Shown here: one piece after another, positions 1 to 5,803 of the stretch | Position numbering within the stretch: position 1 is the stretch's first letter | Layout of the letters: the number at the start of each line of letters is the position of its first letter | Assembly (NCBI GenBank): GCA_018828825.1 | Contig: JAHJUV010000113.1 | Coordinates: 1 to 9,985 of the forward strand | Direction: 5' to 3' | Source: Planctomycetota bacterium | Lineage (GTDB): Bacteria > Planctomycetota > Phycisphaerae > Sedimentisphaerales > UBA12454 | DNA length: 9,985 nucleotides | Notes under the pieces: model-generated | What the model was told of the DNA's origin: nothing | Seen by the model: the letters and a program-made list of their open reading frames with translations, nothing else | Database searches by the model: none | Position numbers and translations under genes: made by a program

Positions 1-546
1 GATTATTGCGATAGTTCCCATTGCTGGAATCAGATAAAAACCAGCTGCGAAAGTGCCAAAAATGCTTCCTGCCGCACCCCATGCATAAATATCGCCTACA
101 GTGCGACCCGTAGATAGTCCTCTATCGAGAGCCATTTTAGCGACAACAGGACTTATTGTACCAAGCAGCAGCGATGGTCCCAGGAATACCAAAGCCACAT
201 GAGAAAATACTCTTACCGGCCAGCTTAATTTCCAGAGCCATAACCACTCACCAACAAGATTGTTCAATATTACTACTGCCACGCAGGCAGCGGATGAGAG
301 AATGAAAATTGTGGATAAGGCTTTTCTCGCCTTGAATTTGTCTGCTATTCGTCCTCCTAAATAATTGCCAATGGTTATGCCTGCCAGTACTATGCCTATA
401 ACAGCAGTCCAGGTATATAATGAAGAGCCTAAATGTCTCGCTATTAATCTGCTGGCGACCAGCTCGAGAATCATAATACAGGCGCTTGAGATAAAAACGG
501 TAGCGCTGGGGATAAGAATCGACAAAAAACCTTTAGACTTGTTCAT
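1..546 (-). CDS. Fused MFS/spermidine synthase-type membrane protein, N-terminal part (partial)
   Basis: The minus strand is open from an ATG at 546-544 to the window edge, giving the first 182 residues. The protein starts MNKSKGFLSILIPSATVF and is strongly hydrophobic, with about five or six membrane segments. It shows patterns typical of the transmembrane half of fused MFS/spermidine-synthase-like proteins: ILELVASRLIARHLGSSLY, then WTAVIGIVLAGITIGNYLGG, then a GTISPVVAKMAL segment, then VGDIYAWGAAGSIFGTFAAG. In that family a C-terminal spermidine-synthase-like methyltransferase domain often follows; it would lie beyond the left edge and cannot be confirmed. The start is supported by an AAGGAAA ribosome site at 554-560, 7 nt upstream, and by a promoter just beyond it. 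The protein would sit in the inner membrane; its substrate is unknown. A membrane-only relative without the enzyme domain is the main alternative. Confidence 0.8.
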   Translation of the reverse strand, partial: MNKSKGFLSILIPSATVFISSACIMILELVASRLIARHLGSSLYTWTAVIGIVLAGITIGNYLGGRIADKFKARKALSTIFILSSAACVAVVILNNLVGEWLWLWKLSWPVRVFSHVALVFLGPSLLLGTISPVVAKMALDRGLSTGRTVGDIYAWGAAGSIFGTFAAGFYLIPAMGTIAII

Positions 547-576
547 TATTTAGTTTCCTTAAAACCAATTCTATTA

Positions 577-605
577 AGTATAATGGTTAGATTAAATTAA
601 GGCAA
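577..605 (-). promoter_or_regulatory. Sigma70-like promoter for the leftmost membrane-protein gene
   Basis: Read on the minus strand, a -35 box TTGCCT (600-605) and a -10 box TATACT (577-582) are separated by exactly 17 nt. They match consensus at 4/6 and 5/6. Transcription would begin near 570, giving a leader of about 25 nt that contains the ribosome site. Inferred from sequence only. Confidence 0.5.
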
Positions 606-805
606 GATGAACCCTAAAGTTAATACGGAGCTGTTAAAAAAGACAAATAAAAGACCTTAAAGGTATATAATTTATGAGCGTGCACAGGAAATAACTGTGT
701 TTGGGGCCTTATCAGTATTAAAAAAAGCAAAAAAATTGTCTTTTGTCCGATAAAGCCTAAAGTTATTATACTCCGAAGGCCGAAAAATCAGATATGGGAC
801 TATGT

Positions 806-833
806 AATTTAAGATTGAAAATTTAAGATTGAA
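806..833. repeat. Perfect 14-bp tandem duplication
   Basis: The unit AATTTAAGATTGAA occurs twice in a row, at 806-819 and 820-833, without mismatch. A decayed third start follows. AT-rich 'AATTTAAGATTGAA' runs of this sort resemble dispersed intergenic repeats; copy number elsewhere in the genome cannot be judged here. Confidence 0.8.
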
Positions 834-844
834 GATTTACGATA

Positions 845-857
845 CCGCCAATGGCGG
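845..857. repeat. Short GC hairpin
   Basis: CCGCC at 845-849 and GGCGG at 853-857 form a 5-bp stem with an AAT loop. It directly follows the 14-bp tandem duplication and is not followed by a T-run, so it is unlikely to be a terminator. It may be part of the same dispersed repeat. Confidence 0.5.
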
Positions 858-888
858 AGTTGTTTTTAATATTGAAAATGCGTTTTTT

Positions 889-980
889 GGACACGGATGG
901 ACACTTAAATATAAGATGCGGATTTATACGGATTAGCACTGTATAATTACATATCTCTGTGTCCTCTGTGTTCTCTGTGG
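889..980. repeat. Mosaic of short dispersed-type repeats ending in three 9-bp units
   Basis: GGACAC is repeated around 889-904, and GGATT-containing pieces recur at about 920-935. Three contiguous 9-mers follow: TCTCTGTGT (954-962), CCTCTGTGT (963-971) and TCTCTGTGG (972-980). 'Ctctgtgt-cctctgtgt-tctctgtgg' strings are a familiar kind of dispersed repeat in many environmental bacterial genomes. The last unit ends 28 nt before the ParA start codon, so the repeat probably lies in that gene's 5' leader. Confidence 0.6.
942..947 (+). promoter_or_regulatory. Possible -10 box for the ParA-like gene
   Basis: A perfect TATAAT lies about 60 nt before the ParA start. No good -35 hexamer is found at 16-18 nt spacing, so this is a weak call. 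It lies within the repeat mosaic, so if it is active the repeat itself would supply the promoter. Confidence 0.25.
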
Positions 981-1008
981 CTAAAAATAAGAATAAAGGA
1001 TTATTCAA

Positions 1009-2271
1009 ATGAGAACCATAGCAGTGATTAACCAAAAGGGCGGGTGTGGAAAAACCACCGTTTCGATAAATCTTGCCAGTGCTCTTGCTGATGAAGGCAA
1101 AAGAACCTTGCTGATTGATATGGACCCACAGGGCCATTGCGCTGTGGGGCTTGCTGTGCCTGATGAACAGATTGAGCAGGGTATTTACGATGTGCTGCTC
1201 AGTTCACGGCGGGGCGAACCGGTAAAGCTTACTGAAATTTTATGGGAGATTAGCGACAATTTCGAGCTTGCGCCGGCGAGCATCGACCTTGCGGCATTCG
1301 AACAGCAGACTAACGGTATGACAGACCGCGAAAACTGCTTAAAGGATGTCCTTGCGACCGTTGCGAATGATTATGACTATGTGATTATTGATTGTCCACC
1401 TGCGGTGAGTTTATTGACATTTAATGCCATACGTGCTTCGACGGACGTTATTGTGCCGGTGGAGACCGGATATTTTTCATTGCACGGCCTAAGCAGGCAG
1501 CTTGATACTTTGAGTATCCTGTGCAAACAATGTTCGCAGCATATAAATGTTATGGTTCTTGCCAGTATGTATGATATCCGCACAAAAATGGGCAGGGAAA
1601 TTCTTGCCGAGCTTCGCAAGAATTTTGCCGGCAGAATGTTCTGGACAGTTGTCAACTTTAACACGAAGCTGAAAGAGGCCGCCAGTCTTGGCCAGCCGAT
1701 ATGCGAGTATGACCCGGCAAGCAGGGGGCACAAGGACTTCCAGAGTCTGGCACAGGAATTAATCGCCTCCGATACGTTGGTTGAACAGAAACAGACAGCA
1801 ACTGCCGCCCATAAACAGGAGCCGGTGGCGATGCAATCCTCTATACAGGCCAGAGAGAGAAAAGAAATTATCGAAGATTTGGACAATAACCTTGAATCGA
1901 TAAGTTCATCTGCCCAGGAGCTTCTTGCCGGCATTAAGCCCAGCCAGGCAAAAGCAATTACCAGCGAAAATATGGATGACAAACTTAACGATTTTTATGG
2001 CGTCCGGCAGTTCGGTGGCGCCGTCAGGTTCCTTACGCTTTATCCGCGGGCTCAGAATGTACAGATTGCCGGCGATTTTAATAACTGGCAGCCGCAGAAG
2101 ACGATGATGCAGAAGGGCGAGGACGGCAAATGGGAGTTGGCCCTCGAACTTGCCCCGGGCAAATATCGCTACAGAATGGTTGTTGACGGCCAGTGGCAGC
2201 AGGACCCCTATAATGAAAATATTGAGATGAATCCCTTCGGGGAATACAACTCCGTTCTCGAAGTAAAATAA
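1009..2271 (+). CDS. ParA/MinD-type ATPase fused to a C-terminal CBM48/AMPK-beta-like glycogen-binding domain
   Basis: The 420-residue protein has two parts. Residues 1-252 are a ParA/Soj ATPase: deviant Walker A KGGCGKTT at 10-17 with signature lysine K10, LLIDMDPQG at 34-42, and Walker B VIIDCPP at 125-131. Such ATPases dimerise on ATP, bind DNA or membrane, and position plasmids, chromosomes or large protein complexes. A polar, helix-prone linker (253-330) leads to residues 331-420, which match the AMPK-beta/isoamylase-N early-set fold: VQIAGDFNNW at 351-360, YRYRMVVDGQW at 386-396, and DPYNEN followed by GEYN. W360 and W396 align with the two glycogen-contacting tryptophans of mammalian AMPK beta, as I recall that family. 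AAAGGA at 995-1000 supports the ATG. No parB lies beside it, so a role in chromosome segregation is not indicated. Positioning of a glycogen- or polysaccharide-associated structure is an inference. Confidence 0.85.
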   Translation: MRTIAVINQKGGCGKTTVSINLASALADEGKRTLLIDMDPQGHCAVGLAVPDEQIEQGIYDVLLSSRRGEPVKLTEILWEISDNFELAPASIDLAAFEQQTNGMTDRENCLKDVLATVANDYDYVIIDCPPAVSLLTFNAIRASTDVIVPVETGYFSLHGLSRQLDTLSILCKQCSQHINVMVLASMYDIRTKMGREILAELRKNFAGRMFWTVVNFNTKLKEAASLGQPICEYDPASRGHKDFQSLAQELIASDTLVEQKQTATAAHKQEPVAMQSSIQARERKEIIEDLDNNLESISSSAQELLAGIKPSQAKAITSENMDDKLNDFYGVRQFGGAVRFLTLYPRAQNVQIAGDFNNWQPQKTMMQKGEDGKWELALELAPGKYRYRMVVDGQWQQDPYNENIEMNPFGEYNSVLEVK

Positions 2272-2291
2272 TAATAAAAGGGACAGAATAT

Positions 2292-2326
2292 AAAAAAAGC
2301 ATCCGACGAAAACGGATGCTTTTTTT
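2292..2326. terminator. Bidirectional rho-independent terminator
   Basis: The stem GCATCCG (2299-2305) / CGGATGC (2313-2319) has a 7-nt loop. It is preceded by seven A residues and followed by seven T residues, so it can terminate from either strand. It lies 20 nt after the ParA-like stop codon and between two convergent genes. Confidence 0.9.
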
Positions 2327-2345
2327 ATTTAATGCCATAAAATAA

Positions 2346-2377
2346 ACCGGCCCTTCGCTTTAACACGAAAGGCCGGT
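2346..2377 (-). terminator. Hairpin terminator for the pilin-like gene
   Basis: ACCGGCC (2346-2352) pairs with GGCCGGT (2371-2377). The stem continues, after one mismatch, with TTCG/CGAA around an 8-nt loop. Read on the minus strand it is followed by a T-rich tract, and it lies about 23 nt past the pilin-like stop codon. Together with the neighbouring bidirectional hairpin it gives two terminators in series. Confidence 0.7.
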
Positions 2378-2399
2378 ACGACTGCAGCCTGATACAGTC

Positions 2400-3440
2400 T
2401 TATTGGCCTGCATTGTCAACATCCGAAACAAGATAGCTGTCATCCACAGATCGTGGGTAATAAGTATTGTCTGTTTGTATAGCAGTTGAGATTCTTACCT
2501 CTGCGCCCTCAGTCATGCTGGCGCCTTTTCCGCATTGGCTTAATAATGCAGCCTGATCGGCATCAATTGGTAAAGTTGCTACCCCCCAAGTGGTATAAAT
2601 ATTATCCGACTCGACGCCGCAATTTGCCTGTTTCTCAAATTTTGCATGTATATCCGCATAAAGAACGTTCTGTCCTTCCTTTTGGTGGTATGTGGCATTT
2701 CCGGCCGGGACCGAAGAAGCAAAAACTTTATCATTCGCTGCGTCCCAAACATAAAGATAAGCAGTAGAAGCAGTGCCCATAGGGTCTTGCCAGAATGGAC
2801 TTCTATCGGCCATAATCGGCTTCATAAGACTTGATGTCGCAGTTACCGCAAAGACACCACCAGTTTGGCTTGAGAGAAGCTTCACTGGTAATTGATAAGA
2901 ATAACTTTGGTGCCCTTTGCCTCTGGCTCCATCTGGGGCATCATCGTCTTTTGACCCAAAATCCCATACTTCGGTTAGATTGGTGGGAACAGGACTTACC
3001 TCGGTTAAGTTATATTTGTTCAATTCGAATTTTTTCTGGTCCGAACCTGGGCAGATAAACTGTTCAGGTGGAACGTCGGCATATTTTACAAGTAAATAGA
3101 GGTGAGCATTGAGGGTAACTCTTTGATTAGTAAGGGTATCTTCGAATCTTACATTTCTCCACTCAAATGAATTTTCACCTTCAATACCGCCTATGCCTCG
3201 GTTCCACGTGGCGCCTGCACTTCCGGCAACGGGGAAAGACTCATATTTGTCGTCGCTACTATAGGCCAGCATTGCTTTGCCAATACCTGTAATGTTGGTG
3301 CCGCACATAAGACGCTGGGCAAGCAATCTGACTTTGCTGAGAGCAGGCATAAGAATAGCCAGCAACATTGCTATGATGGCGATAACCACCAGCAACTCAA
3401 CCAGTGTAAAACCTTTCTTTTTCATTTTCTGCCTTTCCAT
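2400..3440 (-). CDS. Pseudopilin-like protein with prepilin cleavage site and H-X9-DG-like C-terminus
   Basis: The 346-residue product begins MERQKMKKKG followed by FTLVELLVVIAIIAML. This is a class III signal: prepilin peptidase would cut after G10, and the mature protein keeps the conserved E at position 5 and a hydrophobic helix to about residue 33. The rest is a large polar, probably extracytoplasmic domain. Near residue 252 it has HQKEGQNVLYADIHAKF, resembling the H-X9-DG motif of planctomycete DUF1559-type proteins but with ten residues between H and D, and I in place of G. CGVESDNIY follows. I chose the ATG at 3440 because AAAGGAAAA lies just upstream; a TTG at 3467 would add nine residues through that ribosome site. 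These proteins are thought to belong to type II secretion/type IV pilus-like assemblies, but their exact role is unknown. No assembly genes lie nearby, so it is probably one of many scattered paralogues. Confidence 0.85.
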   Translation of the reverse strand: MERQKMKKKGFTLVELLVVIAIIAMLLAILMPALSKVRLLAQRLMCGTNITGIGKAMLAYSSDDKYESFPVAGSAGATWNRGIGGIEGENSFEWRNVRFEDTLTNQRVTLNAHLYLLVKYADVPPEQFICPGSDQKKFELNKYNLTEVSPVPTNLTEVWDFGSKDDDAPDGARGKGHQSYSYQLPVKLLSSQTGGVFAVTATSSLMKPIMADRSPFWQDPMGTASTAYLYVWDAANDKVFASSVPAGNATYHQKEGQNVLYADIHAKFEKQANCGVESDNIYTTWGVATLPIDADQAALLSQCGKGASMTEGAEVRISTAIQTDNTYYPRSVDDSYLVSDVDNAGQ

Positions 3441-3488
3441 AATATTTTCCTTTCTATTTTTTTTCAAGCCGAGATATTTGCGTTAAAT

Positions 3489-3603
3489 GCTGTCTTTGGT
3501 AACGTTTCTAAATTCTATAAGAGCAAACAAACTGCACTTTTCGGTCCTTGGTCGGTCTTTCGCAAAATCTCAGTTTACAGCTTAATTTTGACCAAAGAAC
3601 AGC
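3489..3603. repeat. Inverted repeat with nested pairing upstream of the pilin-like gene
   Basis: GCTGTCTTTGGT (3489-3500) is the reverse complement of ACCAAAGAACAGC (3591-3603) except for one extra base. Inside, AAACTG (3529-3534) pairs with CAGTTT (3571-3576). The loop holds two near-identical direct copies, TCGGTCCTT (3541-3549) and TCGGTCTTT (3552-3560), spaced 11 bp, about one helical turn. On the minus strand this would be a structured leader or an operator region 50-165 nt before the pilin start. No known riboswitch class was recognised. Confidence 0.45.
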
Positions 3604-3682
3604 ACTTCTTATGCATTTTCAAAAGAAACAGTAAAAACCGCTAACTCGCCATTGATGCACATCTTATAACATCGTAAGAAAT

Positions 3683-3704
3683 ACAACTTAACTTTAAAAG
3701 TTGT
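3683..3704. repeat. 7-bp hairpin in the gap
   Basis: ACAACTT (3683-3689) pairs with AAGTTGT (3698-3704) around an 8-nt loop. It has no flanking T-run, and its role is unknown. Confidence 0.4.
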
Positions 3705-3888
3705 GTGAAAGAGGACTAAAAAAGGCGGGCTCAAGAAATATGAAAGACTAAAAAATTATAATAACAGTGTACTGAATTATACCCAGCCTCTACGGCTTCC
3801 TTCATACATAAGTAAGGGTAGCATAGGGGCGAGAAATTGTCAATAAAAAAAATAAAATGAGTAAAAAAGAATGAATAAGGAGAAAAAG

Positions 3889-3957
3889 ATGAAAAAGAGG
3901 AATAGAAAACCATTAAAAAGACTGCAAATGTCGCATTTGCCCAAAGTGTTTGTTTGA
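3889..3957 (+). CDS. Possible 22-residue basic peptide (tentative)
   Basis: A canonical AAGGAG (3877-3882) stands 6 nt before an ATG. It opens a 22-codon frame, MKKRNRKPLKRLQM followed by SHLPKVFV, that stops with TGA at 3955-3957. An in-frame ATG at 3871 would add six residues. The peptide is strongly basic. The surroundings are A-rich, so a ribosome-site match by chance is quite likely, and a 7-bp hairpin (3924-3940) sits within the frame. I recognise no family. It is listed because the spacing is good, not because there is evidence of expression. Confidence 0.15.
   Translation: MKKRNRKPLKRLQMSHLPKVFV
3924..3940. repeat. 7-bp hairpin with 3-nt loop
   Basis: GCAAATG (3924-3930) and CATTTGC (3934-3940) are perfect complements around a TCG loop. 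No T-run follows on either strand, so this is not an obvious terminator. Confidence 0.5.
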
Positions 3958-4002
3958 GATGTTTTTGGACAGCCGTTATGGGACTTATTGAGGCGTGGAA
4001 TG

Positions 4003-4025
4003 AAGGGGTTATGGTTTATCCCCTT
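4003..4025. repeat. Hairpin overlapping the gltX -35 box
   Basis: AAGGGG (4003-4008) pairs with CCCCTT (4020-4025) around an 11-nt loop. The last two bases of the right arm are the first two of the TTGACA -35 box. It could be an operator-like dyad for the downstream promoter, but this is inference. Confidence 0.35.
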
Positions 4026-4052
4026 GACATTAGTATTTGTGGTACTTAAATT
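4024..4052 (+). promoter_or_regulatory. Sigma70-like promoter for gltX and the downstream operon
   Basis: A perfect -35 TTGACA (4024-4029) is followed after 17 nt by TAAATT (4047-4052), a 4/6 match to the -10 box. Predicted initiation is near 4059, about 110 nt before the gltX start and just ahead of the palindromic repeat, which would then be transcribed in the leader. Confidence 0.55.
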
Positions 4053-4065
4053 TAGCGTTTGTATC

Positions 4066-4148
4066 GTGTCATTCTGAACGTAGCGCAACATAGTGAAGAA
4101 TCTCGTTTTTTGTATAAGTCAGACTTTTTGCTTTGCTCAGGGCGACAC
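4066..4148. repeat. Dispersed-type palindromic repeat in the gltX leader
   Basis: The element opens with GTGTCATTCTGAACGTAGCG and closes with GCTTTGCTCAGGGCGACAC. The outer arms pair: GTGTC/GACAC is perfect, then CTGA/TCAG and AGC/GCT with wobbles and mismatches. 'GTCATTCTGA-gcg-agc-GAAGAATCT' strings are a well-known repeat type found between genes in many bacteria. The element sits between the predicted gltX promoter and its ribosome site, 20 nt before the start codon, so it would form a long imperfect hairpin in the mRNA leader. Confidence 0.7.
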
Positions 4149-4168
4149 AGCATTATGAAAGGCACGAA

Positions 4169-5803
4169 ATGGCAGTTACGCGGTTTGCACCATCTCCGAC
4201 GGGTTATCTACACATTGGCGGGGCACGTACGGCCCTTTTCGACCTTTTATGGGCCAGAAAGACCGGCGGCAGGTTTATCCTGCGGATTGAGGATACCGAC
4301 CAGAGCCGTAATAGTCTGACCGCGGCAAAACAGGTAATGGACGATTTAAAATGGCTGGGGATTCAATGGGATGAAGGTCCTGAAATCGAAGGCCCGGCAG
4401 GGCCATATTATCAGTCGCAAAGGCTCGATATTTACAACCGTTATATCGAACAGCTTTTAAACGCCGGCAAAGCTTATTATTGTTTTGATACCACCGATAA
4501 GCTGAATCAGATGCGCAAAAAAGCTGCTGAAAATAAGCAGAATTTTGTTTATCCCCGTCCGGTGAAATTACCCGACTCGGCGGATGTAGAAAAAGCAAAG
4601 GCCCAGGACAAAGATGTTATGGTGCGTTTCTGTATGCCTGACGAGGAAGTCGTTGTCAACGATGAGGTACGAGGACAGGTTAAATTCAACGGCAGGGACA
4701 TAAGCGATTTTATAATCCTGAAAAGCGACGGCTTTCCTACATATCATTTCGCCTGCGTTATCGACGATGAACTCATGGGTATAACGCACGTCGTCAGGGG
4801 GCAGGAACATCTGATGAACACGCCCGGCCATATTGCGATGCAAAAGGCGCTCGGGTTTAAAACTCCTGTTTACGCTCATATGTCGATAACCGTTAGCGAA
4901 GGCGGCGGAAAAATGTCAAAACGCGACAGGGCAAAGGTCCTAAAAAATGCGATAAAGAAAACAGAAGGACTGGACAAAGAAAAACTTGCCTCCATTGGCG
5001 GGATAAGCACAACCCAGCTTGATGGATTTCTCACCGGCGACAGCACTCCTGACAATCCAGCCGTTGACGCGATGGCGGAATTTCTGAATGTCGAACTTCC
5101 AGAGGTAAATATTGTCGATTTCTTCAAAAGCGGGTATCTGCCGCAGGCGCTTGTGAATTTTATAGCTCTTTTGGGCTACAGCGCACCTGGCGATAAGGAA
5201 ATTCTTACATTACAGGAACTTATAGATACGTTTGACCCTTCGAGATTCAATAAGACAAACAGCCTTTTTGACCGCAAAAAACTACTCGCGTTCAATACCG
5301 AACATATGAAGATGCTTGGCGAAGAAGAGCTTTTGAGCAGGTATAAAGATTTTCTTGAAGTGGTAAAATCGCCCGCCGCCGGCGCCGACGATGCTTTGCT
5401 CAAAAGGGTGATAAAGGCAAGCCAGGGCGCAAGAACACTTGCGGACATCGACCATAAGAGCAGATTCTTGTTTATCGAAACCGGCAAAATAGAATATAAC
5501 AAAAAAGATGTCGAAAAAGTCCTTCTTAAAAATAGCGCCGAAGGCCTTGCGATGCTTGCCGAACTGAAAGAACAATTATTAAAGCTTCCAGCATTAAACG
5601 AAGAAACGATAGAGAAAATGCTGCGAGGGCTTGCAGAGCAAAAGCAGGTTGGTCTCGGCAAGGTAGCTCAGCCGCTGCGTGTTGCGATTTGCGGCACGAC
5701 GGTTTCGCTGCCGATATTTGAATCAATAGATATGTTAGGTCTTGAAGAGACGGTAAAAAGAATTGACAATACTTTAAACAAATTTGGTTGGAACTTATTA
5801 TGA
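4169..5803 (+). CDS. gltX: Glutamate--tRNA ligase
   Basis: This cytoplasmic class I synthetase (544 residues) charges tRNA-Glu with glutamate. The Rossmann catalytic core is clear: RFAPSPTGYLHIGGART at 5-21 contains the HIGH-type motif, RIEDTD lies at 39-44, VVRGQEH at 208-214, and GGKMSKRD at 246-253 is the KMSKS loop. GYLPQALVNFIALLGYS (322-338) opens the part leading to the anticodon-binding helical domain. Between the KMSKR loop and GYLPQAL there are 69 residues, where E. coli GltX has about 12, so there is an insertion of roughly 57 residues. I chose the ATG at 4169 because AAAGG precedes it by 6 nt and MAVTRFAPSPTG is the normal family start; a TTG at 4133 would run through the palindromic repeat. 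The TGA overlaps the restriction gene's ATG (ATGA). Whether it is a discriminating enzyme, or also charges tRNA-Gln, cannot be told. Confidence 0.95.
   Translation: MAVTRFAPSPTGYLHIGGARTALFDLLWARKTGGRFILRIEDTDQSRNSLTAAKQVMDDLKWLGIQWDEGPEIEGPAGPYYQSQRLDIYNRYIEQLLNAGKAYYCFDTTDKLNQMRKKAAENKQNFVYPRPVKLPDSADVEKAKAQDKDVMVRFCMPDEEVVVNDEVRGQVKFNGRDISDFIILKSDGFPTYHFACVIDDELMGITHVVRGQEHLMNTPGHIAMQKALGFKTPVYAHMSITVSEGGGKMSKRDRAKVLKNAIKKTEGLDKEKLASIGGISTTQLDGFLTGDSTPDNPAVDAMAEFLNVELPEVNIVDFFKSGYLPQALVNFIALLGYSAPGDKEILTLQELIDTFDPSRFNKTNSLFDRKKLLAFNTEHMKMLGEEELLSRYKDFLEVVKSPAAGADDALLKRVIKASQGARTLADIDHKSRFLFIETGKIEYNKKDVEKVLLKNSAEGLAMLAELKEQLLKLPALNEETIEKMLRGLAEQKQVGLGKVAQPLRVAICGTTVSLPIFESIDMLGLEETVKRIDNTLNKFGWNLL

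Larger units (their letters stand above)
547..1008. other. Divergent intergenic region, repeat-rich, no gene
   Basis: This gap separates the divergent membrane-protein and ParA genes. The end near 550-610 holds the minus-strand promoter. A perfect TATAAT lies at 666-671 on the plus strand, but no acceptable -35 box precedes it. From about 806 onward the sequence is a patchwork of short repeats: a 14-bp tandem duplication, a small GC hairpin, GGACAC and GGATT repeats, and a 9-bp unit in three copies just before the ParA start. A minus-strand reading frame through 823-1137 exists, but it crosses the ParA start and has repeat-derived composition, so I do not call it. Confidence 0.7.
3441..4168. 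other. Long intergenic region between divergent pilin-like gene and gltX
   Basis: About 730 bp holds no convincing protein gene, tRNA or recognised RNA family. Reading left to right it contains the pilin ribosome site, an inverted repeat (3489-3603), a 7-bp hairpin (3683-3704), a minus-strand TATAAT (3776-3781) without a good -35 box, an A-rich tract with a tiny ORF (3889-3957), hairpins at 3924-3940 and 4003-4025, a gltX promoter, and a palindromic repeat. Minus-strand frames through 3731-4091 are low-complexity and are not called. Confidence 0.7.

Noticed and set aside
954..980. CTCTGTG units as a CRISPR-like array
   Set aside because: The units are only 9 bp and directly contiguous, with no spacers.
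823..1137. Minus-strand frame of 104 codons across the ParA start
   Set aside because: It overlaps the ParA N-terminus and consists of repeat-derived sequence (for example TENTEDTE from the CTCTGTG units).
3441..3467. TTG start extending the pilin-like protein by nine residues
   Set aside because: It would use the ribosome site of the ATG at 3440 as coding sequence. The short positively charged leader from 3440 is normal for prepilins.
3781..3850. Possible tRNA in the gap (AGCC/GGCT hairpin at 3785-3797)
   Set aside because: No cloverleaf, T-loop consensus or acceptor pairing could be built around it.
3731..4091. Minus-strand frames in the long gap
   Set aside because: The translations are runs of F, S and Y from an A-rich plus strand, and no ribosome site or family pattern was seen.
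4133..4168. Upstream TTG start that would extend GltX by 12 residues
   Set aside because: The extension is translated palindromic repeat, and the ATG at 4169 has a proper AAAGG site and gives the usual GltX N-terminus.
5176..5661. 161-codon minus-strand frame opposite gltX
   Set aside because: The serine-rich, low-complexity translation is the typical antisense image of a lysine/glutamate/alanine-rich gene, with no family resemblance.
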